The position numbers and the translations under genes are program-made. From assembly GCF_014205165.1 (NCBI RefSeq), contig NZ_JACHMZ010000001.1:5872501-5936500 (forward strand): a stretch of 64,000 nucleotides of DNA. Direction: 5' to 3'. Under the pieces are notes generated by a model. The model worked only from the letters and a program-made list of their open reading frames with translations, was not told the DNA's origin and made no database searches. Within the stretch, counting starts at the first letter, position 1. Each line of letters begins with the position of its first letter. The DNA comes from Micromonospora carbonacea (GTDB lineage: Bacteria; Actinomycetota; Actinomycetes; Mycobacteriales; Micromonosporaceae). Shown one piece after another: positions 23,944 through 31,079 of this stretch.

Positions 23944-24615
23944 TCAGGCCGCCTTGCGGGTGAGGCAGAGCAGGTAGCCGGTGCTGCCCGGCTTGATGTT
24001 GTAGAAGAAGTACCCCGCCTGCCCGGGCTGGAGGAACGGCTCGCACGCCTCGCCCGTCCGCGCCTGCGCCTCGGTCTGCCCGTCGAGGCGACCGACCACC
24101 GTGTACACCGCCTCCGTCGACGTGCAGGCCACCACCTCCGCACCGCGGGCGTCCTTGCGCTCACCCTCGGCCACGTCCGGCAGCTCGGCGAGGCAGTCAC
24201 CGGTCTTCGCCTTCGCGGTCGCGTCCTCGTCGAGGGCGGCGGCCACGGCACCGCCGAGGCCGAACTTCAGCGCCGCCACCACCCCGACGGCAAGCAGCGC
24301 GGCGACCACGCCGACCACCTTGCGGACCACGGACCGCCTCGGCTCCGCCTGGCCGCCTTCGGCCTGCCCGTCCTGCTGCTCCGCCGCGCCCGCGCCGGGC
24401 TCGTCCTCGCGCCCGCCCTGCCCGGTCTCACCCTTGACCTGCGTGCTCTCGGCCTCCACCTGCGCAGCTTCGGTCGCCGCCGGGCCGTTCTCGGGCTGCT
24501 CGGACTTGGGCTGCTCGGACTCGGGCTGCTCGGGGTCCCGGGCCGCGGGTGGGTCGGCGGGGCGCGGCGCGTCCTCGGGCGGCGCGGCGGGGTGCGGGGC
24601 GACCGGCTCTGGCAC
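23944..24615 (-). CDS. LppU/SCO3897-like membrane-anchored protein
   Basis: The 223-aa protein has a 95-residue acidic, Pro/Glu/Gln-rich N-terminus (repeats of EQPKSEQPEN type), one membrane helix (VVGVVAALLAVGVVAALKFGL) and an external domain. That domain contains AKTGDCLAELPD, VVACTSTEAVYTVVGRL, GEACEPFL and YLLCLTRK, with four cysteines likely forming disulfides. The pattern of short Cys-containing external domain after a single helix fits LppU/SCO3897-type proteins. Function unknown. GTG start 24615 has GGAAGGA upstream. Its cytoplasmic tail composition suggests disorder. Confidence 0.7.
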   Translation of the reverse strand: MPEPVAPHPAAPPEDAPRPADPPAARDPEQPESEQPKSEQPENGPAATEAAQVEAESTQVKGETGQGGREDEPGAGAAEQQDGQAEGGQAEPRRSVVRKVVGVVAALLAVGVVAALKFGLGGAVAAALDEDATAKAKTGDCLAELPDVAEGERKDARGAEVVACTSTEAVYTVVGRLDGQTEAQARTGEACEPFLQPGQAGYFFYNIKPGSTGYLLCLTRKAA

Positions 24616-24709
24616 GGGAGTTCCTTCCGAGGGGATGGACGAGCAGACGACACCGTAGCGACCAAGATCGGAGAACGTGGTCCCGCGCGACTCGTCCGTT
24701 CAGCCATTT

Positions 24710-24763
24710 GTAAGGAAGGGCACCCTGTTAACGCTTTCTGTATAGGAAGGGCCCCTTCCTAAC
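24710..24763. repeat. Dispersed palindromic repeat, copy 3
   Basis: Left arm GTAAGGAAGGGCACCC, centre TGTTAACGCTTTCTGTATAG, right arm GAAGGGCCCCTTCCTAAC. It lies 37 nt beyond the stop of the leftward gene at 24800. Same family as copies at 2567, 6146, 40363, 49758 and 52677. Confidence 0.9.
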
Positions 24764-24799
24764 GCCCCGGAATTGGAGCAGTCGACGGCTGGCGGGCGG

Positions 24800-25891
24800 T
24801 CAGCGGGAGGGCGTCGAGGTGGGTGCGGCGGTCGGCAGCGGGGCGGACCGCCCAGCGGTCGCGCCGTCGGTCGGCGTCGGGGCCGACTGCCCTTCTGTCG
24901 CGCCGCCGGGCGGCGTCGCGGTGGGTGGTGCCATCGTCGCGCCGTCGGTCGGCGTCGGGGCCTGCGGCGCGGGCGTCGCGCCGTCGGTCGGCGTCGTGGT
25001 CAGCGGCGGGGCGAGGGGCGGCGCGGGCGCCGGGCGCGCCCCGACCGGTCCCGCCTGGAAGGGCGCGTTCTCCGGGCAGTACGGGTAGACGGGCAGCGCC
25101 GGTCCCGACTCCGGCAGCCCCGCACGCTCGCACTCCGGGTAGCCGATCCGGATCGGGTTGCCGTTCTGGTCGAACAGCCGGGCATCCTCGACGAGGCGGC
25201 CCTCGCGGTCGTAGACGAAGACGTCGCTGACGTACGGCGACTCCACCGACGTGGACTCGTAGCCGGACTCGTTCCAGCCCAGCCGGTCGTCCGCGTCGAC
25301 GAAGCCGACGAACGCGAAGATGGCGAGGATCGCCGTGCCGGCCCGCAGCGCGATCCGGGGCCAGCGGGTCAGCGCCGGGGTGCGCCTGCCCAGCCACACC
25401 GAGCCGACCACGCAGACGCCGAGCAGCAGCAGCGCCGCCAGCGTGCTCCCGCCCAGCCTGGGCAGCAGCCCGAACGGCACGCCCGTCGTGACGACGGTGA
25501 TCAGCATGGCCGCCAGGTAGCCGCGCAGCACCCACCAGGCGGGGCGGAGCAGGCGCAGGTACTCGCTCGCCGAGGCGTACCCGAGGATCGGGCCGACCCG
25601 GACGTCGGCCGCGCGCAGCCGGGCGCGGACCCCGGCCACGGCGGCGGCCCGCTGGTCCAGGTTGCGGGCGGCGGCCGGGCCCCCCGCGCCGGCCGCCGCG
25701 CGCAGTTCCATGGCGTACGCCTCGGGCGCGCCCAGCCGGTCGGTCAGCGACCCGTCGGACTCGGCGGCGACCTCGGCGAGGTGCTCCGGCAGGTCCTCGG
25801 TCAACTCGTCGCGGACGTGGGGCGGCAGGTCCGCCAGGGCGGCCCGGACCCGGGTCACGTAGTCCGCGATCTCCTGCTCCATGACAGTCAC
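24800..25891 (-). CDS. HAAS-type membrane protein, PadR partner
   Basis: The 363-aa protein starts with a soluble helical domain MEQEIADYVTRVRAALADLP...LTEDLPEHLAEVA, resembling the HAAS-type domain found with PadR regulators. Three or four membrane helices follow (residues about 155-245), then an external region YESTSVESPYVSDVFVYDREG. The C-terminal 75 residues are low-complexity with three PTPTDGAT-type repeats, reflected in DNA by repeated CGCCGTCGGTCGGCGTCG words; this is probably an extended external tail. GTG 25891 overlaps the PadR stop as GTGA. The regulator and this gene probably form an autoregulated operon. Confidence 0.75.
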   Translation of the reverse strand: MTVMEQEIADYVTRVRAALADLPPHVRDELTEDLPEHLAEVAAESDGSLTDRLGAPEAYAMELRAAAGAGGPAAARNLDQRAAAVAGVRARLRAADVRVGPILGYASASEYLRLLRPAWWVLRGYLAAMLITVVTTGVPFGLLPRLGGSTLAALLLLGVCVVGSVWLGRRTPALTRWPRIALRAGTAILAIFAFVGFVDADDRLGWNESGYESTSVESPYVSDVFVYDREGRLVEDARLFDQNGNPIRIGYPECERAGLPESGPALPVYPYCPENAPFQAGPVGARPAPAPPLAPPLTTTPTDGATPAPQAPTPTDGATMAPPTATPPGGATEGQSAPTPTDGATAGRSAPLPTAAPTSTPSR

Positions 25892-26220
25892 GCTGCCATC
25901 CCCCGATCGTCGAGCAGAGTGTCCATGGTGGTGGCGAACGAGCGCCAGAGCTTGCCGGAGCGGGTCAACTGGTCCCGGCCGGCGGCGTTGAGCGAGTAGT
26001 ACTTGCGGTGCGGGCCGGACTCGCTCGGCACGACGTACGTGGTCAGCAGGCCGGCGGCGAAGAGTCGCCGCAGCGTGCCGTAGACGGAGGCGTCGCCGAC
26101 CTCGTCCAGGCCGGCTTCGCGGAGGCGGCGCAGGATGTCGTAGCCGTAGCCGTCCTCCTCCCGGAGCACGGCGAGGACCGCGAGATCCAGCACGCCTTTC
26201 AGGAGCTGCGTGGTATCCAC
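25888..26220 (-). CDS. PadR-family transcriptional regulator
   Basis: The 110-aa protein is the short (subfamily 2) PadR type: winged helix with LLKGVLDLAVLAVL, DGYGYDILRRL, GDASVYGTLRRLFAAGLL and HRKYYSLNAAG, then a helical dimerisation end. GTG 26220 is chosen over ATG 26229 because a promoter with TTGACG and TAGTGT ends 7 nt before it, implying leaderless expression. An inverted repeat in that promoter is a candidate autoregulatory operator. Its target is presumably the overlapping membrane protein gene, as is usual for PadR/HAAS-type pairs. Confidence 0.9.
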   Translation of the reverse strand: MDTTQLLKGVLDLAVLAVLREEDGYGYDILRRLREAGLDEVGDASVYGTLRRLFAAGLLTTYVVPSESGPHRKYYSLNAAGRDQLTRSGKLWRSFATTMDTLLDDRGMAA

Positions 26221-26223
26221 GCA

Positions 26224-26257
26224 TCGCACACTACTGCGCAGTGCGAAGTACCGTCAA
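26224..26257 (-). promoter_or_regulatory. PadR promoter with embedded inverted repeat
   Basis: On the reverse strand TTGACG (26252-26257) and TAGTGT (26228-26233) are 18 nt apart, and GTG 26220 begins 7 nt later. TCGCAC (26224-26229) and GTGCGA (26241-26246) are perfect arms flanking the -10, and ACTGCGCAGT (26233-26242) is a nested palindrome, suitable for autorepression. Confidence 0.55.
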
Positions 26258-26557
26258 ACGACACCCGGGCCAGGCGATCTTTTCGACGACGGCGACATCG
26301 CCGCTATCGCATAGCCCTTGCTTCGCCCGGCGTCGCGGTTCGGTCGCCGCCAGCGCGCACGTGCAGCCCCGCGACCCTGCTGACCGCCGCTCCGCGGGGA
26401 TTGTCCGGTGCAGAGCCGCGTCCATGGCGGCCGTTCCGTGCGGGCGCGGGTCTGCGCAGGCGGCAGGAGTCGGTGCCGGCGCGGCGATGTCGAGCAGCCC
26501 CGGGAAACGGGCCGGCGCGCGGGGTGTCCGACACACGCGCCGACCACGTGGCAGGGG
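26258..26557. other. Intergenic stretch, no supported gene
   Basis: About 300 nt between the PadR promoter and the end of the epimerase gene. Reverse-strand ORF 26231-26536 covers it but has no ribosome-binding site, no domain and overlaps the PadR promoter. No repeat or hairpin stands out. Confidence 0.4.
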
Positions 26558-27499
26558 TCAGCGGGCGTTCCCGGCGCGCAGCCAGGCGACGTAGTCGGCG
26601 GCGGCGGTCGCGGTGTCGTACCGGGGTTCGAAGCCGGTGTCCTCGCGCAGCCGGGTGATGTCGAGCCAGGTCTGCGGGCGGTCGCCGGCCGAGGGAAGCT
26701 CACACCGGAAGCCGGGCTCGACGGACCGCAGCGCGGCGATGACGTCGGCGTTGCTGGTGGCGCGACCGGAGGCCACGTTGTAGGTCGCGTGCCGCAGCTC
26801 GTCGGTGAGCTGCAGGAGCGCGAGCGCGCGGCCGGTGTCCCTGACGTAGAGCAGGTCGAGCGCGTCCTCGGCGTGCGGCGGCGCGACGAGCCCGGAGAGG
26901 TCGGGCTCACCGCGCCGCGCTGCGGCGTGCGCGAGGGACGGCGCGGCGAAGAACGGGTCGGGCAGGTGCCCGCCGGGCCCCCAGGTGCCGGAGATCCGGG
27001 CGTTGACGATCTGGACCCCGGTCGCGTCCGACAGGTGGCCGGCGAGCAGCTCGAAGATCTTCTTGAACGTGGGGATGGCGTGGACGTGACCCATCGGCAG
27101 GGGCATGTCCTCGGCGAGCGCGCCCGCCTTCGCGAAGCCGTAGACGCCGATGGTGCTCGCGGCCACGATGCGACGCACGCCCCATGCCTGCGCGGCGCGA
27201 ACGATGTTGAGGTATCCCTCCAGCGACCGCGCCGACGCGTCGATCGGGTCGGCGTCGTCCGACCACGGCAGGGTGACGGCGAGGTGCACGATGCCGGTGA
27301 TCGGGTGCTGCTTGCCGACCGCGAGCAGGGCGTCGAGGTCGGCGACGTCGGCCTGCACGGCGTGCACGGGCAGGTCGGCGAGCGGGGCGGGCACCACGGG
27401 AGCCCGGCGTTGCAGCAGGACGCACTCCTGGCCGGCTTCGGCGAGGGCGCGGACGGTGTGGGAGCCGATGAAGCCGGCGCCTCCGGTAACGAGGATCAT
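26558..27499 (-). CDS. NAD-dependent epimerase/dehydratase-like protein lacking the catalytic Tyr
   Basis: The 313-aa extended SDR protein has the Rossmann motif TGGAGFIGSH at residues 5-14 and the Ser region ASTIGVYG near 114-121. In place of YxxxK it has I142-P-T-F-K146: the Lys remains but the Tyr is replaced by Ile. It also ends with the usual substrate-domain pattern. Without the Tyr, normal dehydratase/epimerase chemistry is doubtful, so it may be an NAD(P)-binding sensor or atypical reductase. It is divergent from a MarR regulator across a perfect 27-bp palindrome and is the probable target of that repressor. GGAG sits 7 nt before the ATG. Confidence 0.85.
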   Translation of the reverse strand: MILVTGGAGFIGSHTVRALAEAGQECVLLQRRAPVVPAPLADLPVHAVQADVADLDALLAVGKQHPITGIVHLAVTLPWSDDADPIDASARSLEGYLNIVRAAQAWGVRRIVAASTIGVYGFAKAGALAEDMPLPMGHVHAIPTFKKIFELLAGHLSDATGVQIVNARISGTWGPGGHLPDPFFAAPSLAHAAARRGEPDLSGLVAPPHAEDALDLLYVRDTGRALALLQLTDELRHATYNVASGRATSNADVIAALRSVEPGFRCELPSAGDRPQTWLDITRLREDTGFEPRYDTATAAADYVAWLRAGNAR

Positions 27500-27518
27500 G
27501 ACAACTCCGGTCGTAGCT

Positions 27519-27559
27519 CTGATCGTCAGTGTTACTGACGATCAGGTTAGCCGTAACAT
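27519..27559 (+). promoter_or_regulatory. Perfect 27-bp palindrome (probable MarR operator) and MarR -10
   Basis: CTGATCGTCAGT (27519-27530), spacer GTT, ACTGACGATCAG (27534-27545): 12-bp perfect arms in the 66-nt divergent intergenic region. TAACAT at 27554-27559 is a -10 hexamer placed 6 nt before GTG 27566, so the palindrome covers the -35 region of the MarR gene and lies 20 nt upstream of the epimerase ATG. Binding would repress both genes. Confidence 0.8.
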
Positions 27560-27565
27560 GGGACC

Positions 27566-28003
27566 GTGTCCACCGACCACAGCGCCGCCGCGGATCCGCG
27601 CGACCTCCTCGGCTATCTCCTCAAGCACGCGACCCTGCGGCTCACCGCGCTGACGGACGCGGCACTGGAGCACCTCGGGATCGACAGCAAGGACTTCGGG
27701 GCGCTGCGCGTGCTGGCCCACGGCGAACCAGCCTCGCAGCTACAGGTGGCACAGAAGCTCGGCGTCGACCGCACGACGATGGTCGCGCTGCTCGACGAGC
27801 TCGAACGCAAGGGCATCGTCGTACGACGACCGGACCCGGCCGACCGACGCCGCAACATCGTCGCGCTCACCGATCAGGGCCGGCGCACCTTCGACGCCGC
27901 GCAGGCCGCGTACCAGGACGCCGAGAACGCGTTCCTCGTGCCGGTCCGCCCCGGTGCGGCCGATCAGCTCCGCCGCACGCTCCAGGACCTGCTGGATCGC
28001 TGA
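27566..28003 (+). CDS. MarR-family transcriptional regulator
   Basis: The 145-aa protein shows the winged-helix pattern of MarR: LQVAQKLGVDRTTMVALLDELERKGIVVRRPDPADRRRNIVALTDQGRR spans helices 3-4 and the wing, with the DRR motif intact. N- and C-terminal helices should form the dimer. MarR proteins typically repress a divergent gene and their own promoter and release DNA on binding a small phenolic or similar ligand. The palindrome at 27519-27545 fits this perfectly. GTG 27566 lies 6 nt after TAACAT with no Shine-Dalgarno, so it is likely leaderless. A terminator follows at 28132. Confidence 0.93.
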   Translation: MSTDHSAAADPRDLLGYLLKHATLRLTALTDAALEHLGIDSKDFGALRVLAHGEPASQLQVAQKLGVDRTTMVALLDELERKGIVVRRPDPADRRRNIVALTDQGRRTFDAAQAAYQDAENAFLVPVRPGAADQLRRTLQDLLDR

Positions 28004-28131
28004 AGAAGCGCGGCGGCCGGCGACCGGCCCGCCGGTCGGGCACGGGCGAGCGATGCGGCCACGGGAGCCGCGCACCGGCTCGCGCTCGAACACGGATCGA
28101 GTTGCATCCGGCGCGGGCGAGGCCACTCGAT

Positions 28132-28163
28132 CCCGGATCGAGCACGATCTCGGGCCTTTTCTT
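28132..28163 (+). terminator. Rho-independent terminator after the MarR gene
   Basis: CCCG/CGGG and inner ATCG/CGAT pair across 28132-28154 with an AGCA loop, followed by the T-tract TTTTCTT (28157-28163). It is one of the few terminators here with a T-run. An overlapping palindrome CTCGATC-CCG-GATCGAG (28126-28142) shares its left arm. Confidence 0.6.
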
Positions 28164-28272
28164 ACCTGTCGATTACGCGTCGCGGCCCGGCCGAACGGGA
28201 GAAGACGGAAGGGCCGTACCCACCGTCGGACGGCACTTCACGGCGAAGTGCCCGGCACGACGGAGGAACCCG

Positions 28273-30057
28273 ATGGCGGGCAGCGGAAAGCGGAGACGGG
28301 TCCGGGGCAGCCGGGTGGTGGCGGTGGTGGCGGCCGTCGGGGCGGTCGGCGCGCTCACGGTCACGTTCGTCTCCGGCGGTGGGCGGGGCAGCGCCTCGGC
28401 GGAGGCCAACCTCAACGACTTCGTCCCCATCGAGCGGGTCGCCGCCAACGTGCCGACCCCACGACCGGGCCCCGACGCGTCCAGGGGCGTCTTCACCGTG
28501 GACTGCGGGACCAACCGCAACGGCAAGTTCAGTCCGGACAATCCCGTCGCCCAGCCCGGGATCCGCAACGGGGCGGAACACCTGCACGACTTCGTCGGCA
28601 ACCTGGCGATCGACGCCAACACCCCCGACGCGGTGCTGGCGGCCTCCGGGACCACCTGCCGCAACGGGGACCGCTCGTCGTACTTCTGGCCGGTCGTCCG
28701 GATCGACAAGTCGGTGCGGACCGATCTGGACCCGCAGGCGCTGGGCGCGGTGCAGCCGACGGTGTCCTGCCCCCGGGTCGCCGACCGGCTGCCGGCGGTG
28801 CCCGCGTCCGCCCGCGACAGCGTACGGCGGGACCTGGCCGCCCTCGACCGGCAGCTCGCGTCGGCCAACGGCCGGATGGCCGCCAGCCGGGGGCGGATCG
28901 ACCAGCGGCTCAACCAGTCCGTGCTCGGCGCCCTGCGCGCCGAGCGGGCCGAGACGATCAAGCGGATCTCCCGGACGATGAGCGGTGCCGGCAGCCGCCC
29001 CCGCGGCCTCGTGTCGCTGGTGGACTGCGAGGTCAGCTACGACGGCCTGCACGCCACGCACAGCGCGGCACCGGCGACGGCCAGCGGCGCGAGCCCGGGT
29101 GTGCGGTGCCCGAGCGTCCGCGACAAGCTGCCCGGGGTGCCGGCGTCGGCCCTCGACGAGGTCAACCGCAACCTCGACCTGCTCGACCAGCAAGTCGCGG
29201 AGGCGAACGAGCGGCTGGTCACCACCAAGGGTCAGGGCGGCCCGAACTTCGCGCTCAACGCGATCGTGGGCCCGTTGCAGTCCAAGCGCGTCGCCACGCT
29301 CGACCGGATCGCCATCGCCATCGGCCGCACCGCGCCCCGGCCGCAGGGGCTGGAGGCGCTCGCCGCCTGCACGCTCGACGAGCGCCCCGTGGGCGGCCAG
29401 CCGGGCGGCAACGGCGACGGCAACGGCAACGGCAACAACGACGGGAACAACGGGAACGGCAACAACGACGGCGGGGACAAGCCCCTGCCGGAGCCGCAGG
29501 GGCCGAACCTGGAGCTGCCGAACAACACCGGCCGGATCGTGCAGCCGTCGAAGGTGCTGATCGAGTACCGGGGCAACCCGGGCGCGAAGGTCACGCCGAT
29601 GCCGAGGTTCCTGCGGGCGCTGACCGGCGACGCCAAGCCCACCAGCCGGGGCCCGGCCAACGCCCGCGCCACCTGGACCTGCTCGGGCTTCGCCGACCGG
29701 CTGTCCGACCGGTACCCGATCTGCCCCGACGGCAGTCAGGTCATGCGGGTGCAGGACTTCCCCGGCTGCTGGGACGGCCGGAACACCGACAGCGAGAACC
29801 ACCGGGCCCACCTGGCCTTCGCCGACCCGGCCACCGGGGCCTGCCCGCAGGGCTTCGTGGCGATCCCGCAGCTGCGGATCAGCATCGCCTACGACATCCC
29901 GCGCGCCGTGCAGCTCCGGGGCCAGTACGCGCTGGACTCGTTCCCCGAGGAGAACCACAACCCGTTCTCGGACCACAACGACTTCGTCAACGTCAACTCC
30001 GACAAGCAGATGCGCAGGATCGCGGCCTGCCTGAACGAGGGGCGTCGCTGCTCCTGA
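28273..30057 (+). CDS. Exported DUF1996-domain protein with duplicated insert
   Basis: The 594-aa protein has a basic N-terminus and a hydrophobic signal or anchor (residues about 14-34). DUF1996 hallmarks are split: HLHDFVGN at 103-110 and SYFWPVV near 136, then WTCSGFADR (468-476), FPGCWDGRNTDSENHRAHLAF (496-516, key residues C499, W500, H510, H513) and a final HNDFVNV. Between them lie two related modules, 164-254 and 277-369, each starting V-x-C-P-x-V-x-D-x-LP-x-VPASA and ending in a Cys, followed by a Gly/Asn-rich linker at 377-401. DUF1996 occurs in secreted actinobacterial and fungal proteins of unknown function. ATG 28273 has GGAGG upstream. Confidence 0.85.
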   Translation: MAGSGKRRRVRGSRVVAVVAAVGAVGALTVTFVSGGGRGSASAEANLNDFVPIERVAANVPTPRPGPDASRGVFTVDCGTNRNGKFSPDNPVAQPGIRNGAEHLHDFVGNLAIDANTPDAVLAASGTTCRNGDRSSYFWPVVRIDKSVRTDLDPQALGAVQPTVSCPRVADRLPAVPASARDSVRRDLAALDRQLASANGRMAASRGRIDQRLNQSVLGALRAERAETIKRISRTMSGAGSRPRGLVSLVDCEVSYDGLHATHSAAPATASGASPGVRCPSVRDKLPGVPASALDEVNRNLDLLDQQVAEANERLVTTKGQGGPNFALNAIVGPLQSKRVATLDRIAIAIGRTAPRPQGLEALAACTLDERPVGGQPGGNGDGNGNGNNDGNNGNGNNDGGDKPLPEPQGPNLELPNNTGRIVQPSKVLIEYRGNPGAKVTPMPRFLRALTGDAKPTSRGPANARATWTCSGFADRLSDRYPICPDGSQVMRVQDFPGCWDGRNTDSENHRAHLAFADPATGACPQGFVAIPQLRISIAYDIPRAVQLRGQYALDSFPEENHNPFSDHNDFVNVNSDKQMRRIAACLNEGRRCS

Positions 30058-30072
30058 CCGGTCGACCGCCCG

Positions 30073-30100
30073 GGCGGGCCGGGCGTCAGTCCGGCCCGCC
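30073..30100. terminator. Bidirectional terminator between DUF1996 and ppx genes
   Basis: GGCGGGCCGG (30073-30082) pairs perfectly with CCGGCCCGCC (30091-30100) around an 8-nt loop, located 15 nt after the forward stop and 24 nt after the reverse stop of two convergent genes. Confidence 0.75.
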
Positions 30101-30124
30101 GGCCCGTCATCGGATGCCGGCCCG

Positions 30125-31066
30125 TCACCGGAGGCTCCAGGCGATGCCGTCGAGGATGTCGTGCTCGCTCGCCACCACCGCGGACATGCCGGCCCGCTCC
30201 ATGATCGTGCGGAGCACCAGGGCGCCCGCGCCGATCACGTCGGCCCGGCCCGGGTGCATCACCGGGATCGCCAACCGCTGCTCGCGGGTCTTTGCCAGCA
30301 GGTCGGCGGTCACCTCCGCCACCGCGCCGTACGACACCCGGGCGTGGTGGATGCGCTCCGGCTCGTACTCCGTGAGGCCCTCGGCGATGGCCACGACGGT
30401 GGTGACCGACCCGGCGAGCCCGACCAGCGTGGCGGCCTGCCGGCCCGGCACGGCCTCCAGCGCGCGGTCCACCGCGGCGGTGATGTCGGCCTGCGCGGCG
30501 GCGATCTGGTCGGGGCCGGGCGGGTCGCCGAGCAGGTGCCGCTCGGTCATCCGGACGCAGCCGACGTCCATCGAGATCGCGGCCTCGACGCCGCCGGCCC
30601 GGGTGCCGACCACGAACTCGGTGGACCCGCCGCCGATGTCGATGACCAGGTAGGGCTCCAGGGCGTCGGCGGGCAGGCCGCGCACCGCGCCGGTGAAGGA
30701 GAGCCGGGCCTCCTCGTCGCCGGTGACCACCTCCGGCGCGACGCCGAGGGTGCGCTCCACCATCGCCCGGAAGTCCCCGGCGTTGGAGGCGTCCCGGGAC
30801 GCCGAGGTGGCGCACATCCGCACCTGGTCGACGCCGAGCGTGTCGATCTCGGCGGCGTACGAGGCGAGGGCCACCCTGGTCCGCTCGATCGCCTCGGGGG
30901 CGAGCCGGCCCGTCTTGTCGACGCCCTGCCCGAGGCGGACGATCTCCATCCGGCGGCTCAGGTCGACCAGCGGCGCGTCCGGCCCGGCGGCCGGGTCGGG
31001 CAGGTCGGCGACCAGCAGTCGGATGGAGTTCGTCCCGCAGTCGATGGCGGCCACACGCGTCGTCAC
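30125..31066 (-). CDS. ppx: Exopolyphosphatase, Ppx/GppA family
   Basis: The 313-aa protein has the ASKHA phosphate-binding motifs of the family: AAIDCGTNSIRLLVAD at residues 5-20, the catalytic-Glu region TGDEEARLSFTGA and VIDIGGGSTEFVVG (second loop). The length matches the short actinobacterial Ppx with only the N-terminal two domains. It hydrolyses polyphosphate or pppGpp termini. Placement downstream of eno, ftsB-like and DUF501 genes repeats the order around M. tuberculosis ppx. Start GTG 31066 has TAGGGT 7 nt upstream, so it is probably leaderless and has its own promoter. Confidence 0.93.
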   Translation of the reverse strand: MTTRVAAIDCGTNSIRLLVADLPDPAAGPDAPLVDLSRRMEIVRLGQGVDKTGRLAPEAIERTRVALASYAAEIDTLGVDQVRMCATSASRDASNAGDFRAMVERTLGVAPEVVTGDEEARLSFTGAVRGLPADALEPYLVIDIGGGSTEFVVGTRAGGVEAAISMDVGCVRMTERHLLGDPPGPDQIAAAQADITAAVDRALEAVPGRQAATLVGLAGSVTTVVAIAEGLTEYEPERIHHARVSYGAVAEVTADLLAKTREQRLAIPVMHPGRADVIGAGALVLRTIMERAGMSAVVASEHDILDGIAWSLR

Positions 31067-31073
31067 GGCAGCA

Positions 31074-31079
31074 ACCCTA
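31074..31079 (-). promoter_or_regulatory. Predicted -10 element for ppx, sharing a stop codon
   Basis: TAGGGT on the reverse strand lies 7 nt before GTG 31066. Its TAG is also the stop codon of the upstream gene (31077-31079). Confidence 0.45.

Noticed and set aside
26231..26536. 101-codon reverse ORF between PadR and epimerase genes
   Set aside because: Overlaps the PadR promoter, lacks a start signal and any domain pattern.
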